A stretch of 22,990 nucleotides of DNA from Gammaproteobacteria bacterium. Its GTDB lineage: Bacteria; Pseudomonadota; Gammaproteobacteria; Methylococcales; UBA2780. The notes under the pieces are model-generated. The model searched no databases, was not told the DNA's origin, and saw only the letters and a program-made list of their open reading frames with translations. Numbering within the stretch: position 1 is the first letter of the stretch; each line of letters opens with the position of its first letter. Position numbers and translations under genes: made by a program. The stretch covers positions 1 to 22,990 of the forward strand of contig QNFJ01000013.1 of the NCBI GenBank assembly GCA_003646305.1. Direction: 5' to 3'. This document shows, one piece after another, positions 7,479 to 13,396 of the stretch.

Positions 7479-7883
7479 TTAGTAGTTGATCTTGCGAGGT
7501 AAGGTTCCTGCTTGCTTAACCCAGTCCTCGACCGCCGATAACGATGGTGTTTTGCGAACCAGATTTTTTTCTGTATTGACCTCTTCCATCTTTTTAAAAA
7601 GGTTCTCTGCATTGCGTTGGGCTAGCTCAGGCACGGTATCAACACCAGCACACTCAAGTAAGTCGGCATATTGTGTGCTGATGCCTTTTACCCTAGAAAG
7701 ATCGGCACGATTAACCCAGTTCAGAATCTGCTTTTCACTAATTCCTGAACCCGCTGCAATCTCTTTGCGTCCTTTTATCTCACAGCCCATATCAAGTAGT
7801 TTTTCGATGGTTGTTACGTCAGCGTCTTTTAATTTTGCTGCGTAGGTCTCACCGATGCCTTCTATATCAGATAACTTTGTCAT
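7479..7883 (-). CDS. DUF4332 (helix-hairpin-helix) protein
   Basis: The 134-residue protein matches DUF4332, a small domain built from helix-hairpin-helix-like units. Two such units are visible: LSDIEGIGETYAAKLKDADV near residues 4-23 and LSRVKGISTQYADLLECAGV near 62-81. Each has a glycine hairpin (IEGIG, VKGIS) and is followed by a helix of the form TIEKLLDMG or TVPELAQRN. The internal similarity shows a duplicated module of about 58 residues. Such folds often bind DNA non-specifically, but for this family the role is unknown. ATG 7883 has a good ribosome binding site (GGGAG). It is the first gene of a two-gene unit with the DUF937 gene. Confidence 0.85.
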   Translation of the reverse strand: MTKLSDIEGIGETYAAKLKDADVTTIEKLLDMGCEIKGRKEIAAGSGISEKQILNWVNRADLSRVKGISTQYADLLECAGVDTVPELAQRNAENLFKKMEEVNTEKNLVRKTPSLSAVEDWVKQAGTLPRKINY

Positions 7884-7993
7884 ATGGTTTCTCCCTAAAG
7901 ATTAATTTTTCAACGAAAAAAAACTGACATTCTGGCGAAGTAAAGAGAATATAAGCTGAATAGGTTTTTTGGTCTCAATAATGAGCGGATTAA

Positions 7994-8134
7994 ATGAGTA
8001 ATACAAAAAGAAGATTGGTCGCTGTTTCAGCTGTATGGCTACTTTTGGTGGCAACAGCATCGCAAGCCGGCAAGCCTGAGTGGGTGGGCAATAAAAGGGA
8101 CCATAGTTGTCAGGTTGCTCCTACGGGTAAATAA
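7994..8134 (+). CDS. Small exported peptide (46 aa) with KPEWVG motif
   Basis: This short frame has a convincing signal peptide: basic MSNTKRR, a hydrophobic core (LVAVSAVWLLLVATA), then SQA as cleavage site. The mature part is only about 21 residues, starting GKPEWVGNKRDHS, with one cysteine. From memory, a KPEW-x-G-K motif directly after the signal cleavage site recurs in small exported proteins of gammaproteobacteria, usually with a longer tail, so this may be a short or shortened member. The ATG is preceded by a weak GAGCGG. Its last 14 bp overlap the converging 3' end of dctM. The function is unknown. That it is expressed is inferred from the signal peptide alone. Confidence 0.5.
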   Translation: MSNTKRRLVAVSAVWLLLVATASQAGKPEWVGNKRDHSCQVAPTGK

Positions 8135-9506
8135 GCCCCGGTAACCATGTAGCCATGCCGGGATACATGGCTAGCAGCCCCAGCATCGCGACCTGTATGG
8201 CAATAAAGGGCATCACCCCTTTGTATATTTGTAGCGTACTCACTTCTGGTGGTGCAACGCCACGTAGGTAAAAAAGGGCAAACCCAAATGGGGGAGTTAG
8301 AAAGGAGGTTTGCAGGTTCAGCGCAATCATGATGCCGAGCCAGACAGGATCAAGTCCCATCGCCAATAGAACGGGCCCAACGATGGGGACGATTACGAAA
8401 GTTATTTCGATAAAATCGAGTACAAAGCCGAGTAGGAACATCACCAGCATCACAATGAGCATTGCTCCAAAGGTGCCGCCGGGAAGGTCGCTTAATAATT
8501 CAGTGATCAGCTCATCGCCTTCAAAACCACGAAAGACCAGTGAAAAGAGTGATGCGCCAATGAGGATCAGAAAAACCATGCTGGTGACTTGCGTTGTATT
8601 TTGTGTAACTTCACGTAGTAGTTTTAGCGTGAGTGCTTTCCGAGAAAGGGCGAGAAGCAGCGCGCCGGTTGCCCCAACAGCTGCCGCCTCTGTCGGAGTG
8701 GCGATGCCGCCAAGGATTGAACCCAATACCGAAATGATCAGGCCTAAAGGCGGTAATAATTGGGATAACAGCTTTTTTAATGGCGGTTTCTGGTTGCTCT
8801 GGTCGTGAGGAGGCGCGGGCATTTTTTCCGGCTGTATCCAGGCAACGATGAATAGGTAAACAAGGTAGCAGGCGACGAGCAAGAGACCGGGAATAACGGC
8901 GCCAGCAAAGAGGTCGCCGACGGAAATACTTTCTGGCGCAAAAATGCCCATATTGAGCTGAGCCTGCTGGTAGGCGGATGAAAGCACATCACCGAGCAAA
9001 ACAAGCACGATTGAAGGAGGAATGATCTGTCCGAGTGTCCCCGAGGCGCAGATTGTTCCGGCAGCAATGGCAGGGTCATACTTGTGACGAAGCATAGTGG
9101 GAAGCGAGAGTAGCCCCATGGTAACGACCGTTGCACCAACAATACCGGTGCTGGCTGCCATCAGCATACCGACCAGTGTCACTGAAATCCCCAGTCCACC
9201 TCGTAATGATCCGAACAGCTGAGACATCGTTTCAAGCAGACTTTCGGCTATTTTTGCTTTTTCTAAGACAACGCCCATAAAGACAAATAGCGGGACGGCG
9301 ATGAGTGTCTCATTGCGCATGATGCCGTAGATGCGGTTGGGTAATGCACCCAGAAAATCGTTATCAAAGAGTTCTAGCGAGCTGCCTAGTGCAGCAAAAC
9401 CGAGTGCCGTGCCCCCTAAGGCTAAGGCGACCGGATAGCCACTCAACAAGACAATAAAAACAGAGCCGAACATCAAGATGGCTAAGGTTGATTCGGTTAA
9501 CTCCAC
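8121..9506 (-). CDS. dctM: TRAP transporter large permease, DctM family
   Basis: DctM is the main membrane subunit of a TRAP transporter and catalyses Na+-coupled uptake of organic acids delivered by the periplasmic binding protein. The 461-residue product is almost wholly hydrophobic, with about 12-13 membrane segments. It shows the family marks: the N-terminal SGYPVALALGG, then ETLIAVPLFVFMGVVLEK, ASTGIVGATVVTMG, GTICASGTLGQIIPPSIVLVL, the mid-region GGIATPTEAAAVGA, and the C-terminal helix pair with LQTSFLTPPFGFALFYLRGV. The start is GTG at 9506 with a good ribosome binding site (AGAGGA); it overlaps the 3' end of dctQ by 10 bp, which implies translational coupling. The partner binding protein is most likely the dctP-type gene at 5835-6917 on the other strand. 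Confidence 0.93.
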   Translation of the reverse strand: MELTESTLAILMFGSVFIVLLSGYPVALALGGTALGFAALGSSLELFDNDFLGALPNRIYGIMRNETLIAVPLFVFMGVVLEKAKIAESLLETMSQLFGSLRGGLGISVTLVGMLMAASTGIVGATVVTMGLLSLPTMLRHKYDPAIAAGTICASGTLGQIIPPSIVLVLLGDVLSSAYQQAQLNMGIFAPESISVGDLFAGAVIPGLLLVACYLVYLFIVAWIQPEKMPAPPHDQSNQKPPLKKLLSQLLPPLGLIISVLGSILGGIATPTEAAAVGATGALLLALSRKALTLKLLREVTQNTTQVTSMVFLILIGASLFSLVFRGFEGDELITELLSDLPGGTFGAMLIVMLVMFLLGFVLDFIEITFVIVPIVGPVLLAMGLDPVWLGIMIALNLQTSFLTPPFGFALFYLRGVAPPEVSTLQIYKGVMPFIAIQVAMLGLLAMYPGMATWLPGLIYP

Positions 9507-10033
9507 TGCCTGTCCTCTTTGTTGGTCTGGCCTGTTATTACCAAAAGCGAGCGGCAGATCATAGCGATTCCCTGCAAGAAAAGCAGGCAGGCGGTCAACG
9601 GAATAAGGCTTTTTAGCAGGAATACACCGGGCAAACCACCTGCCTCTCTGGAGCTTTCAAGCTGTCCCCAGGAGTTAGCGACATAATCGAGACTGGCGTA
9701 GAAAATAAAAATAGTGACCGGCATCAATAGCAAAATGGTTCCCAGCAGGTCGAACAGGGCGCGTTTTTTAGGTCGGCACCGTTGATAGATAATATCGACG
9801 CGAACATGGCCATTGTTTTTAAGTGTCCAGCTGATGCCGAGCATAAAAACCAGACAGTGCATATAGGAAATCGACTCTTGCAGTGCAATCCAGCCTAAAT
9901 CAAACAAATAACGCAAGATGACAACCAGGAATGTGATGAGGACCATTGCAAGTGTCAGCCAGGAGACCATTCGGCCTACCCAGTCATTTAAACGGTCAAT
10001 TTGATTGGCAATATTTTGAAGAGTTTTTGTCAC
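9497..10033 (-). CDS. dctQ: TRAP transporter small permease, DctQ family
   Basis: DctQ is the small four-helix membrane subunit that pairs with DctM. The 178-residue product has four hydrophobic segments (about 21-43, 53-72, 92-114 and 135-160). Between helices 2 and 3 it carries the conserved cytoplasmic segment with HVRVDIIYQR, typical of the family. Length and layout are normal. The start is taken as GTG at 10033 because no ATG lies further upstream in frame; no clear ribosome binding site is visible, so the exact start is uncertain. It is the first gene of the dctQM pair, with a 261-bp upstream gap shared with the divergent small gene at 10295. Confidence 0.88.
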   Translation of the reverse strand: MTKTLQNIANQIDRLNDWVGRMVSWLTLAMVLITFLVVILRYLFDLGWIALQESISYMHCLVFMLGISWTLKNNGHVRVDIIYQRCRPKKRALFDLLGTILLLMPVTIFIFYASLDYVANSWGQLESSREAGGLPGVFLLKSLIPLTACLLFLQGIAMICRSLLVITGQTNKEDRQWS

Positions 10034-10241
10034 GATTGACGAGTGAAAATGTTTTGCGACTGGCTATGGTACTGCGAAAGTATAATGGGTGGAAATTGGG
10101 GCGCCTATTCCTGTTTTGTATCGGCCTGAAACTAAGGTTTCAACAGGCAAGAGAGCTGATAATTTACTCTCGAAGAAAAAAGAGCTGTTTTCCTGAGAGC
10201 GCTGCAAATGGGTATGAGTCAACAGTTGGTCCAGGGGAGCT

Positions 10242-10250
10242 TGTTATAAT
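10242..10250 (+). promoter_or_regulatory. Extended -10 promoter for the gene at 10295
   Basis: TG-T-TATAAT is a perfect extended -10 element, with no good -35 box. The predicted transcription start is near 10257, giving a leader of about 38 nt. The rest of the 10034-10294 gap shows only a short dyad (TGAAAC-TAAG-GTTTCA) and no gene. Confidence 0.6.
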
Positions 10251-10294
10251 CCTGCACATAGAGAAATCGTTACAATCAATGGCTATCAATTAAG

Positions 10295-10570
10295 ATGAAA
10301 TCTGATCCCGAAAAACTGTTAAAAAAACACGAAAAACTAAATCACCTTGAGATGAGTAAAGTAGTTTCTCATGTTCAAAGGGAATCAGGGGAGTGGTTTC
10401 ACAATACATTGATGGTTGAAGGCTGCGATGTCCCTTTTAAGTTTAAACGCAAGAGGCGCTATAAAACGACAAAAGGACAGCGGGTTAATTTAACCTATTA
10501 TCTATCCAGTGAAGAGGTTGCGGGTGTGGAATTTGAGGTGATGAAGGTTGTCAGAGTTAAGATTTCCTGA
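10295..10570 (+). CDS. Small basic protein of unknown function (91 aa)
   Basis: I do not recognise a named family with certainty. The product is basic (lysine/arginine-rich). An N-terminal helical stretch (EKLLKKHEKLNHLEMSKVVSHVQ) is followed by what looks like a compact beta-rich domain: WFHNTLMVEGCDVPFKFKRK, then YKTTKGQRVNLTYYLSS and a C-terminal GVEFEVMKVVRVKIS. There is no signal peptide or membrane helix. The pattern of alternating hydrophobic residues and the phrase KGQRVNLTYY suggest a folded, conserved protein, not a chance frame, and the extended -10 promoter just upstream supports this. The start ATG 10295 has no obvious ribosome binding site. It converges on hvfC with a 10-bp gap. 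Confidence 0.7.
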   Translation: MKSDPEKLLKKHEKLNHLEMSKVVSHVQRESGEWFHNTLMVEGCDVPFKFKRKRRYKTTKGQRVNLTYYLSSEEVAGVEFEVMKVVRVKIS

Positions 10571-10580
10571 CTGGTCTGTT

Positions 10581-11339
10581 CTAAAGGCAACAGATAATAT
10601 TTCGACTCGAAAGGTTTTGTAGCAACTGAGCACCGCCATTGATAACGGCATCAGGATTTGGGTGTTTTAACTCATCTGCTATTTGTTGCAAACAGGCTTT
10701 AGCAGCTTGTCCTGGATTTTCACCGAGTAATTGTAATAGCCGGTAGGTGACAGCATTTATTTCCATAAAACCGACGTCATCTTGCCGGTTTCTATAAACA
10801 ACAAGGCAGCTGGCCGTTTCCGGAGCGTCCTGAGGTTGAAATTGGGGGGAGATCTTATGAACGGGATAGTGATAAGACAAAGCCCAAGCGACAGGTGAAA
10901 GTGCTATTTTCTGGTTAAGCGGGTCGTTTTGCAGGGCCGGTGAATCTACGGGCGCATCGCCTTCTATTGCTGAGATGGCCGCCTCTGCCCATTCATAGTG
11001 AGCTAGCTCGAGCATAAATGGTGGGTCACTGGGTGCCGCTTCCCGCTCATTTTGAAGATAGCTAAGAAACTCTTCGGGAATTTCAGGGAAATAAGGTGTC
11101 TGGTTTTTGTGGTTCTCAAAAAAGTCCTGAACCAGCTCGAACCATTTCTCATCGTCGGTAATTCTTCTCAGAACCGGAAAGTTGCTGGATATAAAACTTT
11201 CGCTATTGTTAAAAAACAACTCACGATAGACCTTCATTCGCTCTTCTGGCACATCACTAGGAGCGGGGTTCTTTTTGGGGTTGCGAATGTAGGCCGCAAA
11301 TTCGTACTGTTTTTTTGTGAACTCAGCGAGCTTAGCCAT
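10581..11339 (-). CDS. hvfC: HvfC-type RiPP maturation partner protein (DUF2063)
   Basis: The 252-residue protein has an N-terminal DUF2063 domain, about residues 7-105 (F-x-x-YIRNP, then ERMKVYRELFFNNSESFISSNFP and YFPEIPEEFLSYL). A C-terminal domain of about 100 residues follows and contains strands such as CLVVYRNRQDDVGFMEINAVTYRLLQLL. DUF2063 proteins are the usual partners of DUF692/MNIO enzymes and are thought to deliver the precursor peptide to the enzyme. The start ATG 11339 overlaps the end of hvfB by 8 bp, so the two are translationally coupled. It is the last gene of the hvfA-hvfB-hvfC unit. The C-terminus ends in a Cys-Cys-Leu. The assignment rests on the domain pattern plus the neighbouring MNIO enzyme and EGKCG peptide. 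Confidence 0.9.
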   Translation of the reverse strand: MAKLAEFTKKQYEFAAYIRNPKKNPAPSDVPEERMKVYRELFFNNSESFISSNFPVLRRITDDEKWFELVQDFFENHKNQTPYFPEIPEEFLSYLQNEREAAPSDPPFMLELAHYEWAEAAISAIEGDAPVDSPALQNDPLNQKIALSPVAWALSYHYPVHKISPQFQPQDAPETASCLVVYRNRQDDVGFMEINAVTYRLLQLLGENPGQAAKACLQQIADELKHPNPDAVINGGAQLLQNLSSRNIICCL

Positions 11340-12183
11340 ATTGAAGCTGTTTCTCTTTGCTAAACTGGTTTTGTATCGTGCGGATGGTGTCGACCTCTTT
11401 CAGAAGCTCTTCAAGTGGTGGAATATTGAAATCGCGCTCTAACAGAGTCGGGAAAACGCCATATAGCTTATAAGCCAGCTGTAGAAGTCTCCAGACGGGA
11501 TCAATCACCTCGGCACCGTGCGTATCAACGACAAAATCTTCAGATTCAACGTAGTGGCCGGCAATATGTGCGTAGGCAATGCGTTCAGCGGGAATCGCTT
11601 TTAGATAAGCCTCGGCATCGTAACGGTGATTAATGCTGTTAACGTAAATGTTGTTAACATCAATCAGCAAGTCGCAGTCAGCCTCTGAAATAACGGCATT
11701 AAGAAAATCAATCTCACTCATCTCTTGCCCTGGTGCGGCGTAGTAGGAGACATTCTCAATGGCAATGCGTTGTTCAAGAACTTCCTGAACATGTTGAATT
11801 CTTTTTGCTGTGTAATGAACCGCCTCTTCTGTAAAGGGAATGGGCATTAGGTCATAAAGATGGCCTCCATCACTACAGTAGCTAAGGTGTTCACTATAAA
11901 GCTTCATCTGGTGGGTTTTCATGAAGGCTTTTAATTTGAGTAAAAAGTCTTCATCCAGCGGGTCTGGGCTGCCGATGGATAGAGAGAGCCCATGGGCAAT
12001 GAAAGCATGTTGCTCAGTCAGCTGTCGAAAAAGCTTTCCGTATTTACCACCAATGGTCATCCAATTTTCAGGGGCAACCTCATAAAAACTGACTGAAGCT
12101 GGAGGGGATTCGGCAAGCGGGCCAATAAAGGCCCGCCTTAAACCGAGTCCGGCATCCTGAACGAGAAAATTATTAACGCTCAT
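11332..12183 (-). CDS. hvfB: HvfB-type multinuclear iron-dependent oxidase (MNIO, DUF692)
   Basis: DUF692/MNIO enzymes are TIM-barrel proteins with two or three iron ions that oxidatively modify cysteines in ribosomally made peptides. In EGKCG-type precursors, published work reports conversion of cysteine to oxazolone-thioamide or thiooxazole groups that bind copper. The 283-residue product has the expected metal and active-site motifs: GLGLRR (12-17), E-x-x-PENWM (35-42), HGLSLSIG (64-71), YSEHLSY (96-102, with Glu98/His99), IENVSYY (142-148), LIDVNNIYVN (173-182), HIAGH (206-210), DTHG (220-223) and LLERDFNIP (247-255). The ribosome binding site is GAGG, 7 bases before ATG 12183. It follows hvfA by 15 bp and overlaps hvfC by 8 bp. 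No metal ligand looks to be missing. Confidence 0.95.
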   Translation of the reverse strand: MSVNNFLVQDAGLGLRRAFIGPLAESPPASVSFYEVAPENWMTIGGKYGKLFRQLTEQHAFIAHGLSLSIGSPDPLDEDFLLKLKAFMKTHQMKLYSEHLSYCSDGGHLYDLMPIPFTEEAVHYTAKRIQHVQEVLEQRIAIENVSYYAAPGQEMSEIDFLNAVISEADCDLLIDVNNIYVNSINHRYDAEAYLKAIPAERIAYAHIAGHYVESEDFVVDTHGAEVIDPVWRLLQLAYKLYGVFPTLLERDFNIPPLEELLKEVDTIRTIQNQFSKEKQLQYG

Positions 12184-12198
12184 GGACTGTCCTCAATC

Positions 12199-12657
12199 TT
12201 ACTTTTTCATGCCGCCACATTTGCCTTCACCGCACTTACCTTCAGGTGCTTTCTCAGCTTTACCCATGTCACCGCATTTGCCTTCAGCCGCTTTTTCGGC
12301 TTTCTTGCCCATGTCACCGCATTTGCCTTCAGCCGCTTTTTCGGCTTTCTTGCCCATGTCACCGCATTTACCTTCAGCCGCTTTTTCGGCTTTCTTGCCC
12401 ATGTCACCGCATTTACCTTCAGCCGCTTTTTCGGCTTTCTTGCCCATGTCGCCACACTTGCCTTCGCCACATTTACCTTCGGCTTTTTTAGCGGCTTCTT
12501 TATGATCAGCAGTATGGACCGCAACTTGGTAACCTTCAGAAAGATCGCTCATGCCAAAAGGGCTGGCATCAGCATTAGCCGTTGTTGCAGAAACAGAGGC
12601 AATTACGGCCGTACCTACAGAGGCAGCTAGTGTTTTTTTATTGAATTTTTTGTTCAT
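12199..12657 (-). CDS. hvfA: HvfA-type EGKCG-repeat RiPP precursor (secreted, putative copper-binding peptide)
   Basis: This 152-residue precursor has a Sec signal peptide (MNKKFNKK, hydrophobic AASVGTAVIASVS, cleavage likely after TTANA at 29). A leader segment with SPFGMSDLSEGYQVA follows, typical of this family. The core is a run of eight EGKCG motifs, beginning at residues 60, 65, 80, 95, 110, 125, 139 and 144. Four successive 15-residue units read EGKCGDMGKKAEKAA, a fifth is 14 residues long, and paired EGKCGEGKCG sit at both ends. All eight cysteines of the protein are in these motifs, one each. The family expectation is that HvfBC modify these cysteines and the mature peptide chelates copper in the periplasm; in this genome that is inference. 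The ribosome binding site AAAGGAA precedes ATG 12657. Confidence 0.95.
   Translation of the reverse strand: MNKKFNKKTLAASVGTAVIASVSATTANADASPFGMSDLSEGYQVAVHTADHKEAAKKAEGKCGEGKCGDMGKKAEKAAEGKCGDMGKKAEKAAEGKCGDMGKKAEKAAEGKCGDMGKKAEKAAEGKCGDMGKAEKAPEGKCGEGKCGGMKK
12241..12462. repeat. 45-bp tandem repeat inside hvfA
   Basis: Four full 45-bp units lie at 12283-12327, 12328-12372, 12373-12417 and 12418-12462, plus a diverged 42-bp unit at 12241-12282. Units 2 and 3 are identical and unit 1 differs from them at one base. Unit 4 diverges only in its last 12 bases. Each encodes 15 residues with one EGKCG motif. Near identity at the DNA level, including third codon positions, points to recent duplication. 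Confidence 0.97.
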
Positions 12658-12771
12658 AACGAATTTCCTTTAAGTAATGGTGTAGACAGTTAATTTTTAT
12701 CCTCAGAACCTTAATCGAAGCTGAACATGAGATTGAACTACTTCAGGTCATCTAAACAGACCGATATAACC

Positions 12772-12799
12772 ATTAAAATCTTACAAGGTTCAGTGTCGA
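12772..12799 (-). promoter_or_regulatory. Candidate sigma-70-type promoter for hvfABC
   Basis: On the minus strand TCGACA (12794-12799, 5 of 6 bases match the -35 consensus) is followed after 16 bp by TTTAAT (12772-12777, 5 of 6 match the -10 consensus). The predicted start is near 12765, giving a leader of about 108 nt. The known systems are often under ECF sigma or metal-responsive control. I cannot identify an ECF motif with confidence, so this is one candidate only. Confidence 0.35.
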
Positions 12800-12808
12800 A
12801 CGTATAAC

Positions 12809-12832
12809 CCTATCATAGATAGGTTTTTTTTT
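12809..12832 (+). terminator. Terminator-like hairpin on the plus strand without an upstream plus-strand gene
   Basis: CCTATC-ATA-GATAGG forms a short 6-bp stem (extendable with a bulge by two A-T pairs) followed directly by nine T. It points along the plus strand, but the nearest genes on both sides are on the minus strand. It may end a small RNA, be bidirectional, or be chance. Confidence 0.4.
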
Positions 12833-12843
12833 GAAAATACTGA

Positions 12844-12873
12844 TTAGTCCGACAGACTATTCTGTCGGACTAA
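12844..12873 (-). terminator. Hairpin after trxA, probable terminator
   Basis: A perfect 13-bp stem (TTAGTCCGACAGA / TCTGTCGGACTAA) with a 4-nt loop lies 14 bp after the trxA stop. On the minus strand it is followed by TCAGTATTTTC, a weak T-rich tract. This separates trxA from the hvf operon. Confidence 0.65.
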
Positions 12874-12887
12874 ATCTAAACAGGGAA

Positions 12888-13214
12888 TCAGAGATTACTA
12901 TCGATAAAGGCCGCCAATTGGGACTTGCTGACTGCACCCACCTTTGTCGCTTCAACTTCACCATTTTTAAACAACATCAGTGTTGGGATACCACGAACAC
13001 CGTAGCGAGGAGGTGTTGCGGGATTCTCATCAATATTCAGCTTGGCAACCGTCAACTTACCTTCATACTCGCTTGCAATATCATCCAGAATCGGGGCAAT
13101 CATCTTGCATGGACCACACCATTCGGCCCAGAAGTCGACCAATACAGCTTTATCCGAACTTAAAACATCCTGATCAAAGCTTGCATCACTTATATAGACG
13201 ATTGAATCACTCAC
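12888..13214 (-). CDS. trxA: Thioredoxin 1
   Basis: TrxA is the main cytoplasmic thioredoxin. It reduces ribonucleotide reductase, PAPS reductase and other disulfides, and it supplies electrons to DsbD. The sequence is very close to E. coli TrxA, with VDFWAEWCGPCKMIAPIL carrying the active site Cys33-Gly-Pro-Cys36, AKLNIDENP, the cis-proline segment GIPTL and FKNGEV. I chose the GTG at 13214 as start (MSDSIVYISD) because it gives 108 residues and aligns with the E. coli N-terminus. A GGAG site lies 7 bases upstream. The frame stays open to 13235, but that extension matches nothing. The gene is divergent from rhlB, an arrangement also seen in E. coli. Downstream is a terminator hairpin, so it is not co-transcribed with hvfABC. 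Confidence 0.96.
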   Translation of the reverse strand: MSDSIVYISDASFDQDVLSSDKAVLVDFWAEWCGPCKMIAPILDDIASEYEGKLTVAKLNIDENPATPPRYGVRGIPTLMLFKNGEVEATKVGAVSKSQLAAFIDSNL

Positions 13215-13396
13215 ATTACTTCTCCAAAAAAACAATTATTCCTTAAAATCTGACACTATTTCCTGGCTATTTATGGAAATTTTAAGATGAAATCAGGCTA
13301 AAAGGCGGGGTTCTAAACAAATATTAAGGCCATTTCATCGTAATATTCAAGAGAATGCAAGCCGGTCACCCCATAAATAGGCTATCCTATGGCGCC

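Noticed and set aside
8329..8808. Plus-strand frame of 159 codons opposite dctM
   Set aside because: It is a composition shadow of the DctM coding strand, rich in Ser/Thr/Pro/Arg without domain features.
9946..10293. Plus-strand frame of 115 codons between dctQ and the gene at 10295
   Set aside because: It overlaps dctQ on the other strand by 88 bp, contains the extended -10 promoter of the next gene and shows no protein-like pattern.
12241..12462. Regularly spaced repeats as a CRISPR array
   Set aside because: The units abut without unique spacers, lie in frame inside a gene, and no cas genes are near.
12182..12505. Plus-strand open frames with proline/serine/histidine-rich repeats (units like MSPHLPSAAFSAFLP)
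   Set aside because: They are the antisense reading of the 45-bp repeats of hvfA, and their repetitiveness is inherited. There is no signal or ribosome binding site, and the minus-strand reading has all the family features.
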